From assembly GCA_002384935.1 (NCBI GenBank), contig DGCD01000008.1:521-64520 (forward strand): 64,000 nucleotides of DNA, read 5' to 3'. Positions 8,982 to 19,100 of the stretch are shown piece after piece. The stretch's first letter is position 1. Each line of letters opens with the position of its first letter. The position numbers and the translations under genes were made by a program. This stretch comes from Pusillimonas sp. UBA3987 (GTDB lineage: Bacteria; Pseudomonadota; Gammaproteobacteria; Burkholderiales; Burkholderiaceae_B). Under the pieces are notes generated by a model, which worked only from the letters and a program-made list of their open reading frames with translations, was not told where the DNA came from and ran no database searches.

Positions 8982-9739
8982 GACTGCCCGGATTTGCGAG
9001 CCGACTGCAGATAGCGCAGTTTGCTGTATCGGAAAAAACTGCCGGCCGCCGCCGTAGCCGCCAGAATAAAACCCTCCTTGCCGTCGAGAAAGCCACGACG
9101 AATGAAATAGATGCGGACGAATGTCCAGAACGCATGGCCGGCAATACCCCCCACCGAGGTTCGACGCCCTTTCTCGTGCATCATCCGGGCGGCTGCAGAC
9201 GAGTATCGATTCACCTTGTCAATCAGGACTTCCATGCTGGCATAGGGATAATGCAGAAAATGATTCTGTAAAGTACCAGGACGCGTAACCGGCACAACTT
9301 TCTCATGCACGGCCGCTTCTGAAAACGTTGCCTGCCCGCGTCGAAACAACCGTACGACATAATCCGGCCACCATCCGCAATGTTTAATCCAGCGATCTCC
9401 GAACCAGGACAAGCGTGCAATTTTATAAGCGTCATACTGCGCGTCAACCATAGTGGAACGAATTTCCCGGGCCAATTCCGGCGTAACGCGCTCGTCGGCG
9501 TCAATCGACAAAACCCAGTCCTGGGTGGCCATGTGAAGCGCCCGGTTCTTCTGGGGCCCGAACCCCGGCCAATCAGCGCTGACTTCAACACGCGCCCCCA
9601 ATTCGGCTGCAATTTCACGCGTATTATCAGTACTACCCGAATCAAGCACGATGATTTCATCGGCAAACTGCACCGATTTAATGCACTCGGCGATATGAGT
9701 CGACTCGTTCCTGGTAATGATAATGACCGACAGTGTCAT
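8978..9739 (-). CDS. GT2-family glycosyltransferase, WaaE/LgtF-like
   Basis: Inverting GT-A transferase. The N-terminus MTLSVIIITRNES, the ADEIIVLDSGSTDNT segment near residue 35, and the DxD-like LSIDADERV near residue 85 are typical of the WaaE/KdtX/LgtF group, which adds beta-glucose to heptose I of the LPS inner core. A basic C-terminal region with hydrophobic patches may contact the membrane. The frame extends to 9766, but ATG at 9739 sits in an ATGA overlap with the upstream deacetylase stop and matches the family N-terminus. The product is 253 residues. Transfer of glucose to heptose is the family expectation, not shown here. Confidence 0.85.
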   Translation of the reverse strand: MTLSVIIITRNESTHIAECIKSVQFADEIIVLDSGSTDNTREIAAELGARVEVSADWPGFGPQKNRALHMATQDWVLSIDADERVTPELAREIRSTMVDAQYDAYKIARLSWFGDRWIKHCGWWPDYVVRLFRRGQATFSEAAVHEKVVPVTRPGTLQNHFLHYPYASMEVLIDKVNRYSSAAARMMHEKGRRTSVGGIAGHAFWTFVRIYFIRRGFLDGKEGFILAATAAAGSFFRYSKLRYLQSARKSGQS

Positions 9740-10587
9740 GCGCGTTCCCGCATTGACCGCTTCCATTGCTTCCAGGTGTTAAACAACGGCGCGACAAAAG
9801 GATTGCGTGCGACCCAGATACGGCGCCCCACCGACTGCCCACTTGTATTGCGTACTGCAAAACGATGGATGCATTCAGGATTGCTGGATGGTTTGTTCTG
9901 CCCGAACGGCATTGTTGTATACAGATACCGGTAGCCTGCCCGCCTGGCCAATTGAACATAATCATTATCGAAATAACCCTGGGGCCAACATAAATGTTCA
10001 GTGGCATATCCCAGGTGCGAGGCCAGGGTTTGACGCGATCGACTGAGCTCTTCGATCATGTGAAGATTTTTGTTAGCCTTGTCTTCACCCAGGTCCCAGC
10101 GCGTATGGGTATCAGTATGACTATGAAATTCGACAGTGCCCGATTCGGCCATTTCATGAATCTCGCTCCAGCGCAAAACCACTTCATCACTGCGGCCTGC
10201 CGCAATACGCCTTTCGCATTCGTGGTGATCAGGTGTGTCGGGCAAATTACCTGACGGGCCCAGCAAAGGTCGGACCGGGCCGTCATGAATCCATGATGTC
10301 ACCAGAAAAATCACCGCATTAAAACCCCATTTCTGGAGAATCGGATAAGCCCATACCCAGTTATCCAGGTAACCATCGTCAAACGTGATCATGACCGACT
10401 TGGGCAAAAGCGGACTGCCGTTCAAATAATCAACGTATTGCTTTGTGGTAATCGATTGGTAACCATTCCACTTCAACCATTTCAACTGACTTTCAAAATT
10501 GGACGGAGAGGTGGTGATTGGCCCCGCGTTCGGAGACACGTGGTGATACATCAGGATTGGAACACTGGGCGCATTGGTAAATAACAT
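9736..10587 (-). CDS. NodB-type polysaccharide deacetylase (second paralogue)
   Basis: Second carbohydrate esterase 4 protein of the set, 283 residues from ATG 10587. The N-terminus VPILMYHHVSP resembles the IPILMYHQVGI of the first copy, and both have a TFDDGY motif, so the pair are likely paralogues. Motif 2 here is EFHSHTDTHTRW and motif 3 is CWPQGYF. It carries an insert of about 40 residues between motifs 1 and 2 (DGPVRPLLGPSGN to ERRIAAGRSDEV) that the first lacks. No signal peptide is seen. The start lies in TAATG with the upstream transferase stop and the end in ATGA with the GT2 gene. It may deacetylate a different amino sugar from the first copy. Confidence 0.83.
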   Translation of the reverse strand: MLFTNAPSVPILMYHHVSPNAGPITTSPSNFESQLKWLKWNGYQSITTKQYVDYLNGSPLLPKSVMITFDDGYLDNWVWAYPILQKWGFNAVIFLVTSWIHDGPVRPLLGPSGNLPDTPDHHECERRIAAGRSDEVVLRWSEIHEMAESGTVEFHSHTDTHTRWDLGEDKANKNLHMIEELSRSRQTLASHLGYATEHLCWPQGYFDNDYVQLARRAGYRYLYTTMPFGQNKPSSNPECIHRFAVRNTSGQSVGRRIWVARNPFVAPLFNTWKQWKRSMRERA

Positions 10588-11696
10588 TATGAAGATCTCC
10601 AGTTTCTTTGGCCCAGCCAATCCAGATACGCTTGTTCGGTTAAGCTTGCCATCGTCGATAGATCGTACCGATGAGCATCGTACACAAAGCGACGACCTGC
10701 AGTCCCCATTTGTCGTCGTAGCGCGGGGTTGTCGAGTAGTTTTTGCAACGCCGTGGTCAGGCCATTCACGTCTCGCAAATCAAACAAAATACCGGTTTCG
10801 TTTTCAATCATCATTTCCGGCACGCCCCCCACCCGGGTACCGACAACCGGCAACCCGCTGGCCTGAGCTTCTGCAAAAACCGTTCCGGTGGCCTCTGTTT
10901 CCGTAGCCAGGGCGAAAATATCGGCACCATTCAGAATTTGCGGCACATCCTGACGTGTACCCAGGAAATGAACACGGCGGGCCAACCCCTTTTCCTGCAC
11001 AATGCCTTGCAAGGTCTCGATTAACGGCGAACCCGAACCCACCAGCACCAAATGCAGATTGGGCCGGGCACGAATCAAAGGCTCAACTGCCTCAAGCAAA
11101 GTCCGATGCCCTTTTTGCTCACGCATGACGGCCACACAGGCAATGACCACATCATTTTCCGCCAGCTTTAGCTCACTTCGCAGTGTCGAGCCTTGGGGCC
11201 AGTGACTTAAATCGATACCGGGATAGACCACCTTGACTTTTCCAGGCGGGGCACCCCTTTCAATCAGGTGATTTCGTACATATTGACTACACGCAATGAC
11301 AGCGTGGGGCACCACGGTGTAAGACAGCAAAGAACCCACCCGCTTGGCCAGGTGGCGCGACCGCACAACAAGGGGAACACCGGCCAGTCGTGCGGCGGCG
11401 CCCACCAACATCGTGTCGCGGCGGCTGTTTGTGTTCACCACATCGATCTTTTGATCTGCAAAAAGTCGACGCAACTGCACGATACCTTTGGCATAGTTGA
11501 CGACACCATCAGTTAACAGGGTATGAACGGCAAACCCGTCGTCCTGCAAGCGCTCGGCCAGCTTCGCATGCGGCTGGCAAACGGCCCGGACATCGTGTCC
11601 AAGCTCACGCAATCCGCGCATGACCTTGAAAATATATTGCTCTTGCCCACCAAAGCCAGTGGCCGCCTCAGAAAAAACAATGCGTAAACGGGTCAT
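10587..11696 (-). CDS. GT4-family glycosyltransferase (first gene after dnaE)
   Basis: GT-B transferase of 369 residues. It starts MTRLRIVFSEAATGFGGQEQYI and has VIACSQYVRNHL, VVYPGIDLSHW and the donor-site region ATETEATGTVFAEAQASGLP followed by TRVGGVPE near residue 272. The open frame reaches 11732, but the extra residues overlap dnaE; ATG at 11696 lies in an ATGA overlap with the dnaE stop. It is therefore likely to be translated by ribosomes finishing dnaE. Three GT4 enzymes, one GT2 enzyme and two deacetylases in one chained set match what is expected of an LPS outer-core biosynthesis locus. Confidence 0.85.
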   Translation of the reverse strand: MTRLRIVFSEAATGFGGQEQYIFKVMRGLRELGHDVRAVCQPHAKLAERLQDDGFAVHTLLTDGVVNYAKGIVQLRRLFADQKIDVVNTNSRRDTMLVGAAARLAGVPLVVRSRHLAKRVGSLLSYTVVPHAVIACSQYVRNHLIERGAPPGKVKVVYPGIDLSHWPQGSTLRSELKLAENDVVIACVAVMREQKGHRTLLEAVEPLIRARPNLHLVLVGSGSPLIETLQGIVQEKGLARRVHFLGTRQDVPQILNGADIFALATETEATGTVFAEAQASGLPVVGTRVGGVPEMMIENETGILFDLRDVNGLTTALQKLLDNPALRRQMGTAGRRFVYDAHRYDLSTMASLTEQAYLDWLGQRNWRSS

Positions 11697-14600
11697 TGGT
11701 ATGCAATCTCCACAGCCTCGGGAGACACCCATCCGTTCAATTGATCAAACAGTGCATCAGCCATGCGCACGCGCCATGCCTCACCCAAACGAACTCGGCA
11801 GGAAAAGTCGTGCTTGACCAACTGCAGCTCCACGGCTACACCCGACACGCCATTTTCAGGCTCGGCCCGGAACGGATTCAGCACTTTCTTCAGCCTTTCA
11901 ATATCAGCATTGCCATTCAATGTAATGCGCAACGCCTGGGCGCGCGACTCACGCGCCAGTTGCAAGTCGTACAACGCATCGGCCGAAACCCGCAACCCAC
12001 CCGAATACTCATCCGGACTGACCTTGCCATGCACGATGATAAGCTGGTCTTCTCGCAAGCGATGACGGTGTTGCTCATACAACTCGTTGAAAATAGCCAC
12101 CTCGACTTGTGCTGACCCGTCGTCAAGCAAGGCATACAACATTTTCCCGCGCCGCGTCATGCGCGGGCGCACGGCCGACAAAATGCCTGCAAACCACTGC
12201 AAACCGCGCGCCGGCTCGAGACGCGCAAGCGGCTTGGGCGCAAAACGCCGCACCTCATCACGCCAGGCATCGAACAAATGCGCGCTGAAAAAGAAGCCCA
12301 AAGCCGCTTTTTCCTCTGTAAGCTGTGTTTGTAAATCCCAGGGCGACACTTTAGCCAGTTCGCCTTCAACGATATCGTTGCTGTCATCATCGAAAAGAGA
12401 CACCTGATTGGCACTGCGCTCGGCCTGTTCCGCCGCATCGATCGCGTTGCCAACCGTTGCCAGCAAAGCCGACCGATTGGCTGAGACCGTATCGAAAGCG
12501 CCCGCGCGAATCAAAGCCTCAATGGTGCGTCGGTTGACGGCATGGCGATCGATACGCCGGCAAAAGTCGAACAAACTGCTGAAAGGCCCGCCTTCTTCAC
12601 GTGCCCGGATAATTGCCTCGACCGCACTCTGCCCTGTACCTTTGACGGCGCCCAAGCCGTAGCAAATCGTGCGCGGCGGCTTTGACTGCGCCGTCCACTC
12701 GTCTTGAACCGGCTCAAAGCGGTAGTTCGACGTATTTACATTAGGAGCTTGAACGGCAACGCCATTTGCCAACGCATCTTTCCAGAACACCTGCACCTTA
12801 TCGGTGTCGTCCATGTCGGACGAGAGTGTCGCAGCGATAAACTCGGCCGGATGATAATGTTTCAGCCAGGCCGTTTGGTAAGCAATCAGGGCATAGGCTG
12901 CGGAGTGACTTTTATTGAAACCGTACCCGGCAAATTTTTCCATTAAGTCGAACAACTTAACGGCCAGATCAGCGTCATAACCTTTTTCAACCGCTCCTTT
13001 CTGGAATATCTCGCGATGTCTGGCCATTTCCTCGGCCTTCTTCTTGCCCATCGCACGCCGCAGCATGTCGGCGCCACCTAGCGTGTACCCCCCGATGATC
13101 TGGGAGATCAGCATAACCTGCTCCTGGTACACAATCACACCATAGGTGCTCTTGAGTACCGGCTCCAGATCGGGATGGAAATAATCGACCTCGGCGCGCC
13201 CATGCTTGCGGTTGACGAAATCAACCACCATACCCGATTCCAGGGGGCCCGGCCGATACAGCGCCAGCATGGCAATGACGTCTTCAAAAGTGTTGGGCTT
13301 TAAACTGCGCAGCAACTCTTTCATGCCGCGCGATTCCAATTGGAAAACCGCTGTTGTATTACCTTCGCTCAACAGCTGATAAGTGGGTTCGTTATCCAGC
13401 GGCAAGGCCATAATATCGAAATCGCGCTTATCTTCATTGAAGCGCTGCACATAACGCACGGCCCAATCAAGAATCGTTAAGTTTCTCAGACCCAGAAAGT
13501 CGAACTTGACCAAACCGGCTGCTTCGACATCGTCTTTATCGAATTGCGAAACCGCGCTGGCATCCTCGCCAGACTGAGCATAAAGCGGGCAAAAATCGGT
13601 TAATTTTCCAGGCGCAATCAGTACGCCGCCCGCGTGCATGCCCACGTTTCGCGTCAGCCCTTCAAGCGGACGTGCCAAATCGATCAGGGCGCGAACCTCT
13701 TCATCCTGGTCGTAGCGCTCTTTGAAAGCCGGCTCACTCGACAAAGCACGCTCAAGCGTCCAAGGGTCGGCCGGACTAAAGGGTATGAGCTTTGACAAGC
13801 CGTCGCACAAACTATAGGGCATTTCAAGCACACGCCCCACGTCACGCACAACGGCCTTGGCACCCAGCGTACCGAATGTAGCAATTTGGCTGACGGCTTC
13901 ACGCCCGTACTTTTGCTTGACGTAATCAATTACCCGCTCGCGATTGTCCTGACAAAAGTCGATATCGAAGTCAGGCATGGAAACCCGCTCGGGGTTAAGA
14001 AACCGCTCGAACAGCAGATCGTAGCGGATAGGATCGAGATCGGTAATGCCCAGAGAATAGGCCACCAGCGAGCCGGCACCCGAGCCCCGGCCCGGTCCAA
14101 CCGGAACGCCGTTTTGCTTACCCCAGTTAATAAAATCGGCAACAATCAGGAAGTAACCCGGGAACCCCATATCGATAATGGTTTTGCATTCCAGACGCAA
14201 GCGTTCCAGGTACATGGGATAGCGCTGTTCCCGCTCGGCGTCATCGGGATACAGAAACGCCATGCGTTGAGCCAGACCCTCTTCCGATAACTGAACCAGA
14301 TAGTCGTTCAGCGACATACCTTCGGGCGTGGGGAAATCCGGTAAACGCGGTTGGCCCAGCACCAGCGTTAAATTGCATCTTTTGGCAATCTCGACCGCAT
14401 TCTGCAGGGCACAGGGGACATCGGCAAACCGGCGAGCCATTTCCTCGGTTGAAAGCAAATACTGTTCTTCCGTAAAACGGCGATGCCGTCTTGGATTAGC
14501 CAATTGCTCGCCCTGGGCAATACAAACCCGTGCTTCGTGTGCGCGATACTGATGCGGTTCGATGAACTGCACAGGATGCGTTGCCACAACAGGCAAGTCG

Positions 14601-15184
14601 AACTCGCCGGCAAGCTGCAACGCCGACTGCACATAAGCCTCATCGCCATCGGTTCCGCTGCGTTGCAGCTCGATATAAAAGGCATCCGGGAAACGTCGGC
14701 TCCAGTATTGCGCCAGCATCCGTGCTTCGGCATCGCGACCGGCCTCCAGTGCCTGGCCGACATCGCCGGCGCGTCCACCTGAAAGCATGATCAGGCCATC
14801 AACGTTATCCAGCCAGGCACGCTTAACTTCGGCGCGCCCTGCATACTGGTTTTCCAGCCAGGCACGCGTGAGAATTTCACAAAGCGCCAGATACCCTGCC
14901 TGATTGCGAACCAGCAATAGCGCGCGGTGAGGCTTGTCGCGATCAGCTTCGTTCTCGATCCAGATATCGCAACCGGCAATAGGCTTGACTCCCTTGGCAC
15001 GCGCTGCCTTATAGAATTTGATCAGGCCAAATACATTACATAAATCGGTCAGCGCAACAGCCGGCTGGTCAAAGCCCGCCACTTTGTCTATGAGTTCAGG
15101 AATCTGCACAATGCCGTCCACCACCGAAAACTCGGAGTGAACACGCAAGTGGACGAAAGAAGGGGGCATAACGGTTTCTGTCAT
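11693..15184 (-). CDS. dnaE: DNA polymerase III alpha subunit
   Basis: Catalytic subunit of the replicative polymerase. At 1163 residues it is full length. Domains in order: PHP domain from FVHLRVHSEFSVVDG to about residue 270; polymerase domain with GRGSGAGSLVAYSLGITDLDP and the catalytic aspartates in PDFDIDFC near residue 403; helix-hairpin-helix region around NRRTIEALIRAGAFD; OB domain near the C-terminus (FAGILSAVRPRMTRRGKM). It follows hrpA by 25 bases on the same strand, and its stop overlaps the first LPS-core gene. This suggests a long shared transcript joining replication and envelope genes. Confidence 0.97.
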   Translation of the reverse strand: MTETVMPPSFVHLRVHSEFSVVDGIVQIPELIDKVAGFDQPAVALTDLCNVFGLIKFYKAARAKGVKPIAGCDIWIENEADRDKPHRALLLVRNQAGYLALCEILTRAWLENQYAGRAEVKRAWLDNVDGLIMLSGGRAGDVGQALEAGRDAEARMLAQYWSRRFPDAFYIELQRSGTDGDEAYVQSALQLAGEFDLPVVATHPVQFIEPHQYRAHEARVCIAQGEQLANPRRHRRFTEEQYLLSTEEMARRFADVPCALQNAVEIAKRCNLTLVLGQPRLPDFPTPEGMSLNDYLVQLSEEGLAQRMAFLYPDDAEREQRYPMYLERLRLECKTIIDMGFPGYFLIVADFINWGKQNGVPVGPGRGSGAGSLVAYSLGITDLDPIRYDLLFERFLNPERVSMPDFDIDFCQDNRERVIDYVKQKYGREAVSQIATFGTLGAKAVVRDVGRVLEMPYSLCDGLSKLIPFSPADPWTLERALSSEPAFKERYDQDEEVRALIDLARPLEGLTRNVGMHAGGVLIAPGKLTDFCPLYAQSGEDASAVSQFDKDDVEAAGLVKFDFLGLRNLTILDWAVRYVQRFNEDKRDFDIMALPLDNEPTYQLLSEGNTTAVFQLESRGMKELLRSLKPNTFEDVIAMLALYRPGPLESGMVVDFVNRKHGRAEVDYFHPDLEPVLKSTYGVIVYQEQVMLISQIIGGYTLGGADMLRRAMGKKKAEEMARHREIFQKGAVEKGYDADLAVKLFDLMEKFAGYGFNKSHSAAYALIAYQTAWLKHYHPAEFIAATLSSDMDDTDKVQVFWKDALANGVAVQAPNVNTSNYRFEPVQDEWTAQSKPPRTICYGLGAVKGTGQSAVEAIIRAREEGGPFSSLFDFCRRIDRHAVNRRTIEALIRAGAFDTVSANRSALLATVGNAIDAAEQAERSANQVSLFDDDSNDIVEGELAKVSPWDLQTQLTEEKAALGFFFSAHLFDAWRDEVRRFAPKPLARLEPARGLQWFAGILSAVRPRMTRRGKMLYALLDDGSAQVEVAIFNELYEQHRHRLREDQLIIVHGKVSPDEYSGGLRVSADALYDLQLARESRAQALRITLNGNADIERLKKVLNPFRAEPENGVSGVAVELQLVKHDFSCRVRLGEAWRVRMADALFDQLNGWVSPEAVEIAYQ

Positions 15185-15209
15185 GAACGAATTGTACCCA
15201 CAGACCCGG

Positions 15210-18200
15210 TTATCGGTGCATGGCCGACCAGGCTTTTTGTAAGCGTTTTACAGATACCGGCATGGGGGTGCGCAGCGTCTGGGCAAACAACGAAACACGC
15301 AACTCCTCGAGCATCCAACGGAAATCAGCCAACTGAGCATCAGGCGCACCTTTCAAGGCATTCAAGGCACGCTGGTATTGTATTAGCAACGGCGCCATAT
15401 CAGCCATGAGTTGACGATCACGCTGCGGATCCGATTTAAGCTTGTCGATCCGCATTTGCACGGCCTTCAAGTAACGGGGGAAATGCACCAGTTTTTCATA
15501 CGGCGTATCGCGTACAAACCATTTACTCATCAGGACCGATAACTGACTCTGCAAATCGGCATAAGCTTCTGTATGCGGCTTAGCCTGGGCCAGTTTTTTT
15601 TGCACTGCCGACCATTCAATTAAAATCTGCCCCGTCAGGCGGGCAATTTCCTGCGCCAGCAACCCTAACCGAGACCGAGCCGACTCTTGCCGTTGCTCGA
15701 AGGCCTCGCGTGAACTGGGCCATGGTTCAACCATACAGGCCTGCTCAATGGCCAGATCGATAATCTGATCGCGCAGCTCATCCTGTGTGCCAAGACTAAT
15801 GTAAAGCATGCTCATGCGCGTAAGGTCCGTTAAATTCTTCTGCAAGAACTTGACCTGGTCTCTCAGCGCCAGTCGAAACAACCGCCGTAACCCCAATCTA
15901 TGATGTGAACGCGCTTTGGCCGGGTCATCGAACACGTCGAGATCGCAATGGGTTTGCTTGTCCACGAGCGCAGGATAACCAATTACCGACTCGCCCTTGC
16001 GTCGAATCTCCATTAGTTCGGGCAGCTCACCGAAAGACCAGTCGGTGATATTTTCTTGCGCAAGCGCCTGCGCTACGGAATCGTCACGCACCGCCATTTT
16101 CTGGAAAGACGCTTGCGCCTGGCGACCATGCTCGGCCTTAAGCTGGTCAAGATTGCGCCCGCCGGACAACATGCGCCCTTGCTCGTCGACCACTTTGAAA
16201 TTCATCAGCATATGAGCCGGCAGAGTCTCCACCTTGAAGTCGGTTCTTTGGGGCCTCACCTTCACGTTCTGCCACATGTCATCCGCAATGGCCTCCAGCA
16301 GACCCGTTTCAGGGTCACGTGCCCTTTCGAACCAGCGCTCGTAAAAATGCATTGCGTAATCGGGTAGCGGCACGCAATGCCGGCGCAACTTCTGAGGCAG
16401 TGATTTCAGCAATAACTGCACTTTTTCTTTCAGCATGCCGGGAACAAGCCATTCACAACGCTGAGCATCGATTTTATTCAAGGCAAACAACGGTACTGTC
16501 AATGTAACGCCATCGCGAACCGAGCCCGGTTCAAAATGATAATCGAGCGCCATCTCGACACCGTCCCATTCAACCTTTTTCGGAAAAACGTCGGTGGTAA
16601 TGCCGGCCGCCTCATGACGCATCAAATCGTCGCGAGTCAGCAGCAAGGCTTTGCGCCTGTCATCGGCGAGCCCTTTGAACCACTTCTCCAGGGTTGCCGT
16701 TTGAAATATTTCAGCCGGAATCTGCTGATCATAAAAAGCATGGATGAGACTGTCGTCTACCAGAATGTCGGGGCGACGCGTCTGGTGCTCAAGCTTTTCG
16801 ATACGCTCGATCAATTGGCGATTCTGCCGGACAAACGGCACGGTGGTATTCAATTCGCCTGTAACCAGCCCTTCACGAATGAAAATCTCACGCGCATGCA
16901 CAGGATCAATCTTGCCGTAATGCATTTTCCGGCCGTTATAGACCATTAAACCGTAAACCGTGCCCCTTTCATTGGCCACCACCTGTCCGCTTTTCTTCTC
17001 CCAGCGAGGATCCGACCAGGTTCGACGCACCAAATGCGCACCAATGCGCTCAATCCAGCCCGGCTCGATACGCGCCACGCAACGCGCGAAAAGCTGCGAC
17101 GTTTCCACCAATTCGGCAGCGACGATCCAACGCCCCCCTTTGCGCCCCAGCGTGGAACCCGGGTGAATCAGAAAACGAATATCCCGCGCGCCCTGATAGC
17201 GCTGCCCTTCTTCGGTTTTCAGGCCAATGTTGCCGAGCAGGCCGGCCAACAAGGCCTTATGCAATTGTTCGTATGTGGCTTCAGTCTGATTCACACGCCA
17301 TCCCTGTTCGCCCACCAGCGCAGCCAACTGGCTGTGAACATCATGCCATTCGCGCAAGCGCAACGGCGACAAATAGTTTTGACGCAGCAACGCCACGAGC
17401 TTTTTCTGTGATGCCTTGTGCCTGACCTTGTCTTCATACCAGGACCAGAGTTTGACGTATGACAGGAACTCCGACTTGCTGTCTGCAAATTTCTGATGTG
17501 CGTTTTGCGCCGCGTCTCGTTCAGACATCGGGCGGTCGCGCGGATCCTGAACTGATAATGCCGCAGCAATAATCAGCATCTCGGCCAGACACTGCTCATC
17601 GCGCGCAGCCAGCACCATGCGGGCAATACGCGGATCGACCGGCAAACGGGCCAGCGCAGCACCCACGCGCGTAAGCTGATTATCCTCGTCCAGTGCGCCA
17701 AGCTCTTGCAGCAAGTGGTAGCCATCGGCCACCGCCCGGCCGGTTGGCGCCTCAACAAACGGAAAGGTTTCAATGTCGTCCAGCTTAAGCGCCTTCATCC
17801 GCAGGATCACGGAGGCCAAAGACGAACGCAGAATTTCAGGGTCGGTAAATGCGGCGCGACGTTGAAAACCCTCTTCGTCGTACAAACGTATACACACCCC
17901 GGGGCCAATCCGGCCGCAACGCCCCGCGCGCTGATTGGCCGACGCCTGACTGATGGGCTCAATACGAAGTTGCTCGACCTTGTTACGCCAGGAGTAGCGT
18001 TTAATGCGCGCCAAGCCACTGTCGACCACATAGCGGATGCCCGGTACGGTCAGCGAGGTTTCCGCGACATTGGTCGCGAGCACGACGCGTCGCCGATTGG
18101 TCTGCGGGCGGAAAATCTGCTCTTGTTCAGCCTGAGACAGACGTGCAAACAAGGGCAATACATCGATACGGCCACCATGATGCTTACGCAGGGCGTCCGC

Positions 18201-19076
18201 CGACTCCCGAATTTCGCGCTCGCCCGGCAAGAAAACCAATACGTCCCCCTCACCATAACGGGCGCATTCGTCTATTGCATCAACAATGGCATCAATCAGA
18301 TCGCGCTCCTCATCGGAACCAAGACGCGAACGCGCGTCGTCCCGCGCGAGGGAGTCCTCATCTTTATCGCGCACCGGGCGATAGACAATATCGACCGGAT
18401 ACAGGCGGCCTGACACCTCAACAACCGGGGCAGGCTTGCCCCCGGTTGCAAAATGACTTGAAAACCGCTCGGCATCAATGGTGGCCGACGTGATGATCAG
18501 TTTCAGATCCGGGCGACGCGGCAGCAGTTGTTTCAAAAAACCCAACAGAAAATCAATGTTCAAACTGCGCTCGTGCGCCTCATCGATAATAATGGTGTCG
18601 TAGCGACGCAACATTGGATCGCGTTGCGACTCGGCCAGCAAAATACCATCGGTCATGAGCTTGATTGCGGTATTACGCGAGCTTCGATCATTGAATCTAA
18701 CCTGGTAACCCACCCAGTCGCCCAACTCAGTGTCCAACTCTTGGGCCACCCGCTTGGCAACTGATGTCGCCGCCAGGCGGCGCGGCTGGGTGTGTCCGAT
18801 AATTTTTTCACTGCCGCGACCCAGCTCCAGGCACAATTTGGGCAACTGCGTGGTTTTCCCCGAACCCGTCTCACCGCATACAATCACAACCTGATTGCCG
18901 TTAATGGCTTGGGCTATTTCCTTTCGGCGAGCACTGACCGGCAGGTCTTCAGGGTATCGAATCGGCGACAACGGGCGTGGCAAACGCGGCTGCCTGCCAT
19001 TCTGATGGTTGGAAGTGCGAGGGCCGCGGCCCTTGAAAGTGTCTTTGTTTCCCGACAAACCGGATAAGTCCTGCAT
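15210..19076 (-). CDS. hrpA: ATP-dependent RNA helicase HrpA
   Basis: DEAH-box helicase of 1288 residues, the usual length for bacterial HrpA. Walker A GETGSGKTTQLPK lies near residue 67, DEAHERSLNIDF near 165, SATIDAERF follows, and motif VI is QRAGRCGR. The DUF3418-type C-terminal half continues to the end. In E. coli HrpA acts on stalled ribosomes and mRNA processing. The open frame starts at 19127, but that lies upstream of a good minus-strand -10 element at 19105-19110. ATG at 19076 (MQDLSGLSGNKD) is therefore preferred. It is divergent from argA and probably heads the unit that continues into dnaE and the LPS-core genes. Confidence 0.93.
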   Translation of the reverse strand: MQDLSGLSGNKDTFKGRGPRTSNHQNGRQPRLPRPLSPIRYPEDLPVSARRKEIAQAINGNQVVIVCGETGSGKTTQLPKLCLELGRGSEKIIGHTQPRRLAATSVAKRVAQELDTELGDWVGYQVRFNDRSSRNTAIKLMTDGILLAESQRDPMLRRYDTIIIDEAHERSLNIDFLLGFLKQLLPRRPDLKLIITSATIDAERFSSHFATGGKPAPVVEVSGRLYPVDIVYRPVRDKDEDSLARDDARSRLGSDEERDLIDAIVDAIDECARYGEGDVLVFLPGEREIRESADALRKHHGGRIDVLPLFARLSQAEQEQIFRPQTNRRRVVLATNVAETSLTVPGIRYVVDSGLARIKRYSWRNKVEQLRIEPISQASANQRAGRCGRIGPGVCIRLYDEEGFQRRAAFTDPEILRSSLASVILRMKALKLDDIETFPFVEAPTGRAVADGYHLLQELGALDEDNQLTRVGAALARLPVDPRIARMVLAARDEQCLAEMLIIAAALSVQDPRDRPMSERDAAQNAHQKFADSKSEFLSYVKLWSWYEDKVRHKASQKKLVALLRQNYLSPLRLREWHDVHSQLAALVGEQGWRVNQTEATYEQLHKALLAGLLGNIGLKTEEGQRYQGARDIRFLIHPGSTLGRKGGRWIVAAELVETSQLFARCVARIEPGWIERIGAHLVRRTWSDPRWEKKSGQVVANERGTVYGLMVYNGRKMHYGKIDPVHAREIFIREGLVTGELNTTVPFVRQNRQLIERIEKLEHQTRRPDILVDDSLIHAFYDQQIPAEIFQTATLEKWFKGLADDRRKALLLTRDDLMRHEAAGITTDVFPKKVEWDGVEMALDYHFEPGSVRDGVTLTVPLFALNKIDAQRCEWLVPGMLKEKVQLLLKSLPQKLRRHCVPLPDYAMHFYERWFERARDPETGLLEAIADDMWQNVKVRPQRTDFKVETLPAHMLMNFKVVDEQGRMLSGGRNLDQLKAEHGRQAQASFQKMAVRDDSVAQALAQENITDWSFGELPELMEIRRKGESVIGYPALVDKQTHCDLDVFDDPAKARSHHRLGLRRLFRLALRDQVKFLQKNLTDLTRMSMLYISLGTQDELRDQIIDLAIEQACMVEPWPSSREAFEQRQESARSRLGLLAQEIARLTGQILIEWSAVQKKLAQAKPHTEAYADLQSQLSVLMSKWFVRDTPYEKLVHFPRYLKAVQMRIDKLKSDPQRDRQLMADMAPLLIQYQRALNALKGAPDAQLADFRWMLEELRVSLFAQTLRTPMPVSVKRLQKAWSAMHR

Positions 19077-19100
19077 GAAATTTCTTATAACAGCGCAACC

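Noticed and set aside
17706..18413. Plus-strand open frame of 235 codons opposite hrpA
   Set aside because: Fully antisense to conserved helicase motifs and with no recognisable domain. Similar long antisense frames at 28849-29559, 34274-34936, 38279-38896, 40102-40734 and 41315-42019 were rejected for the same reason.
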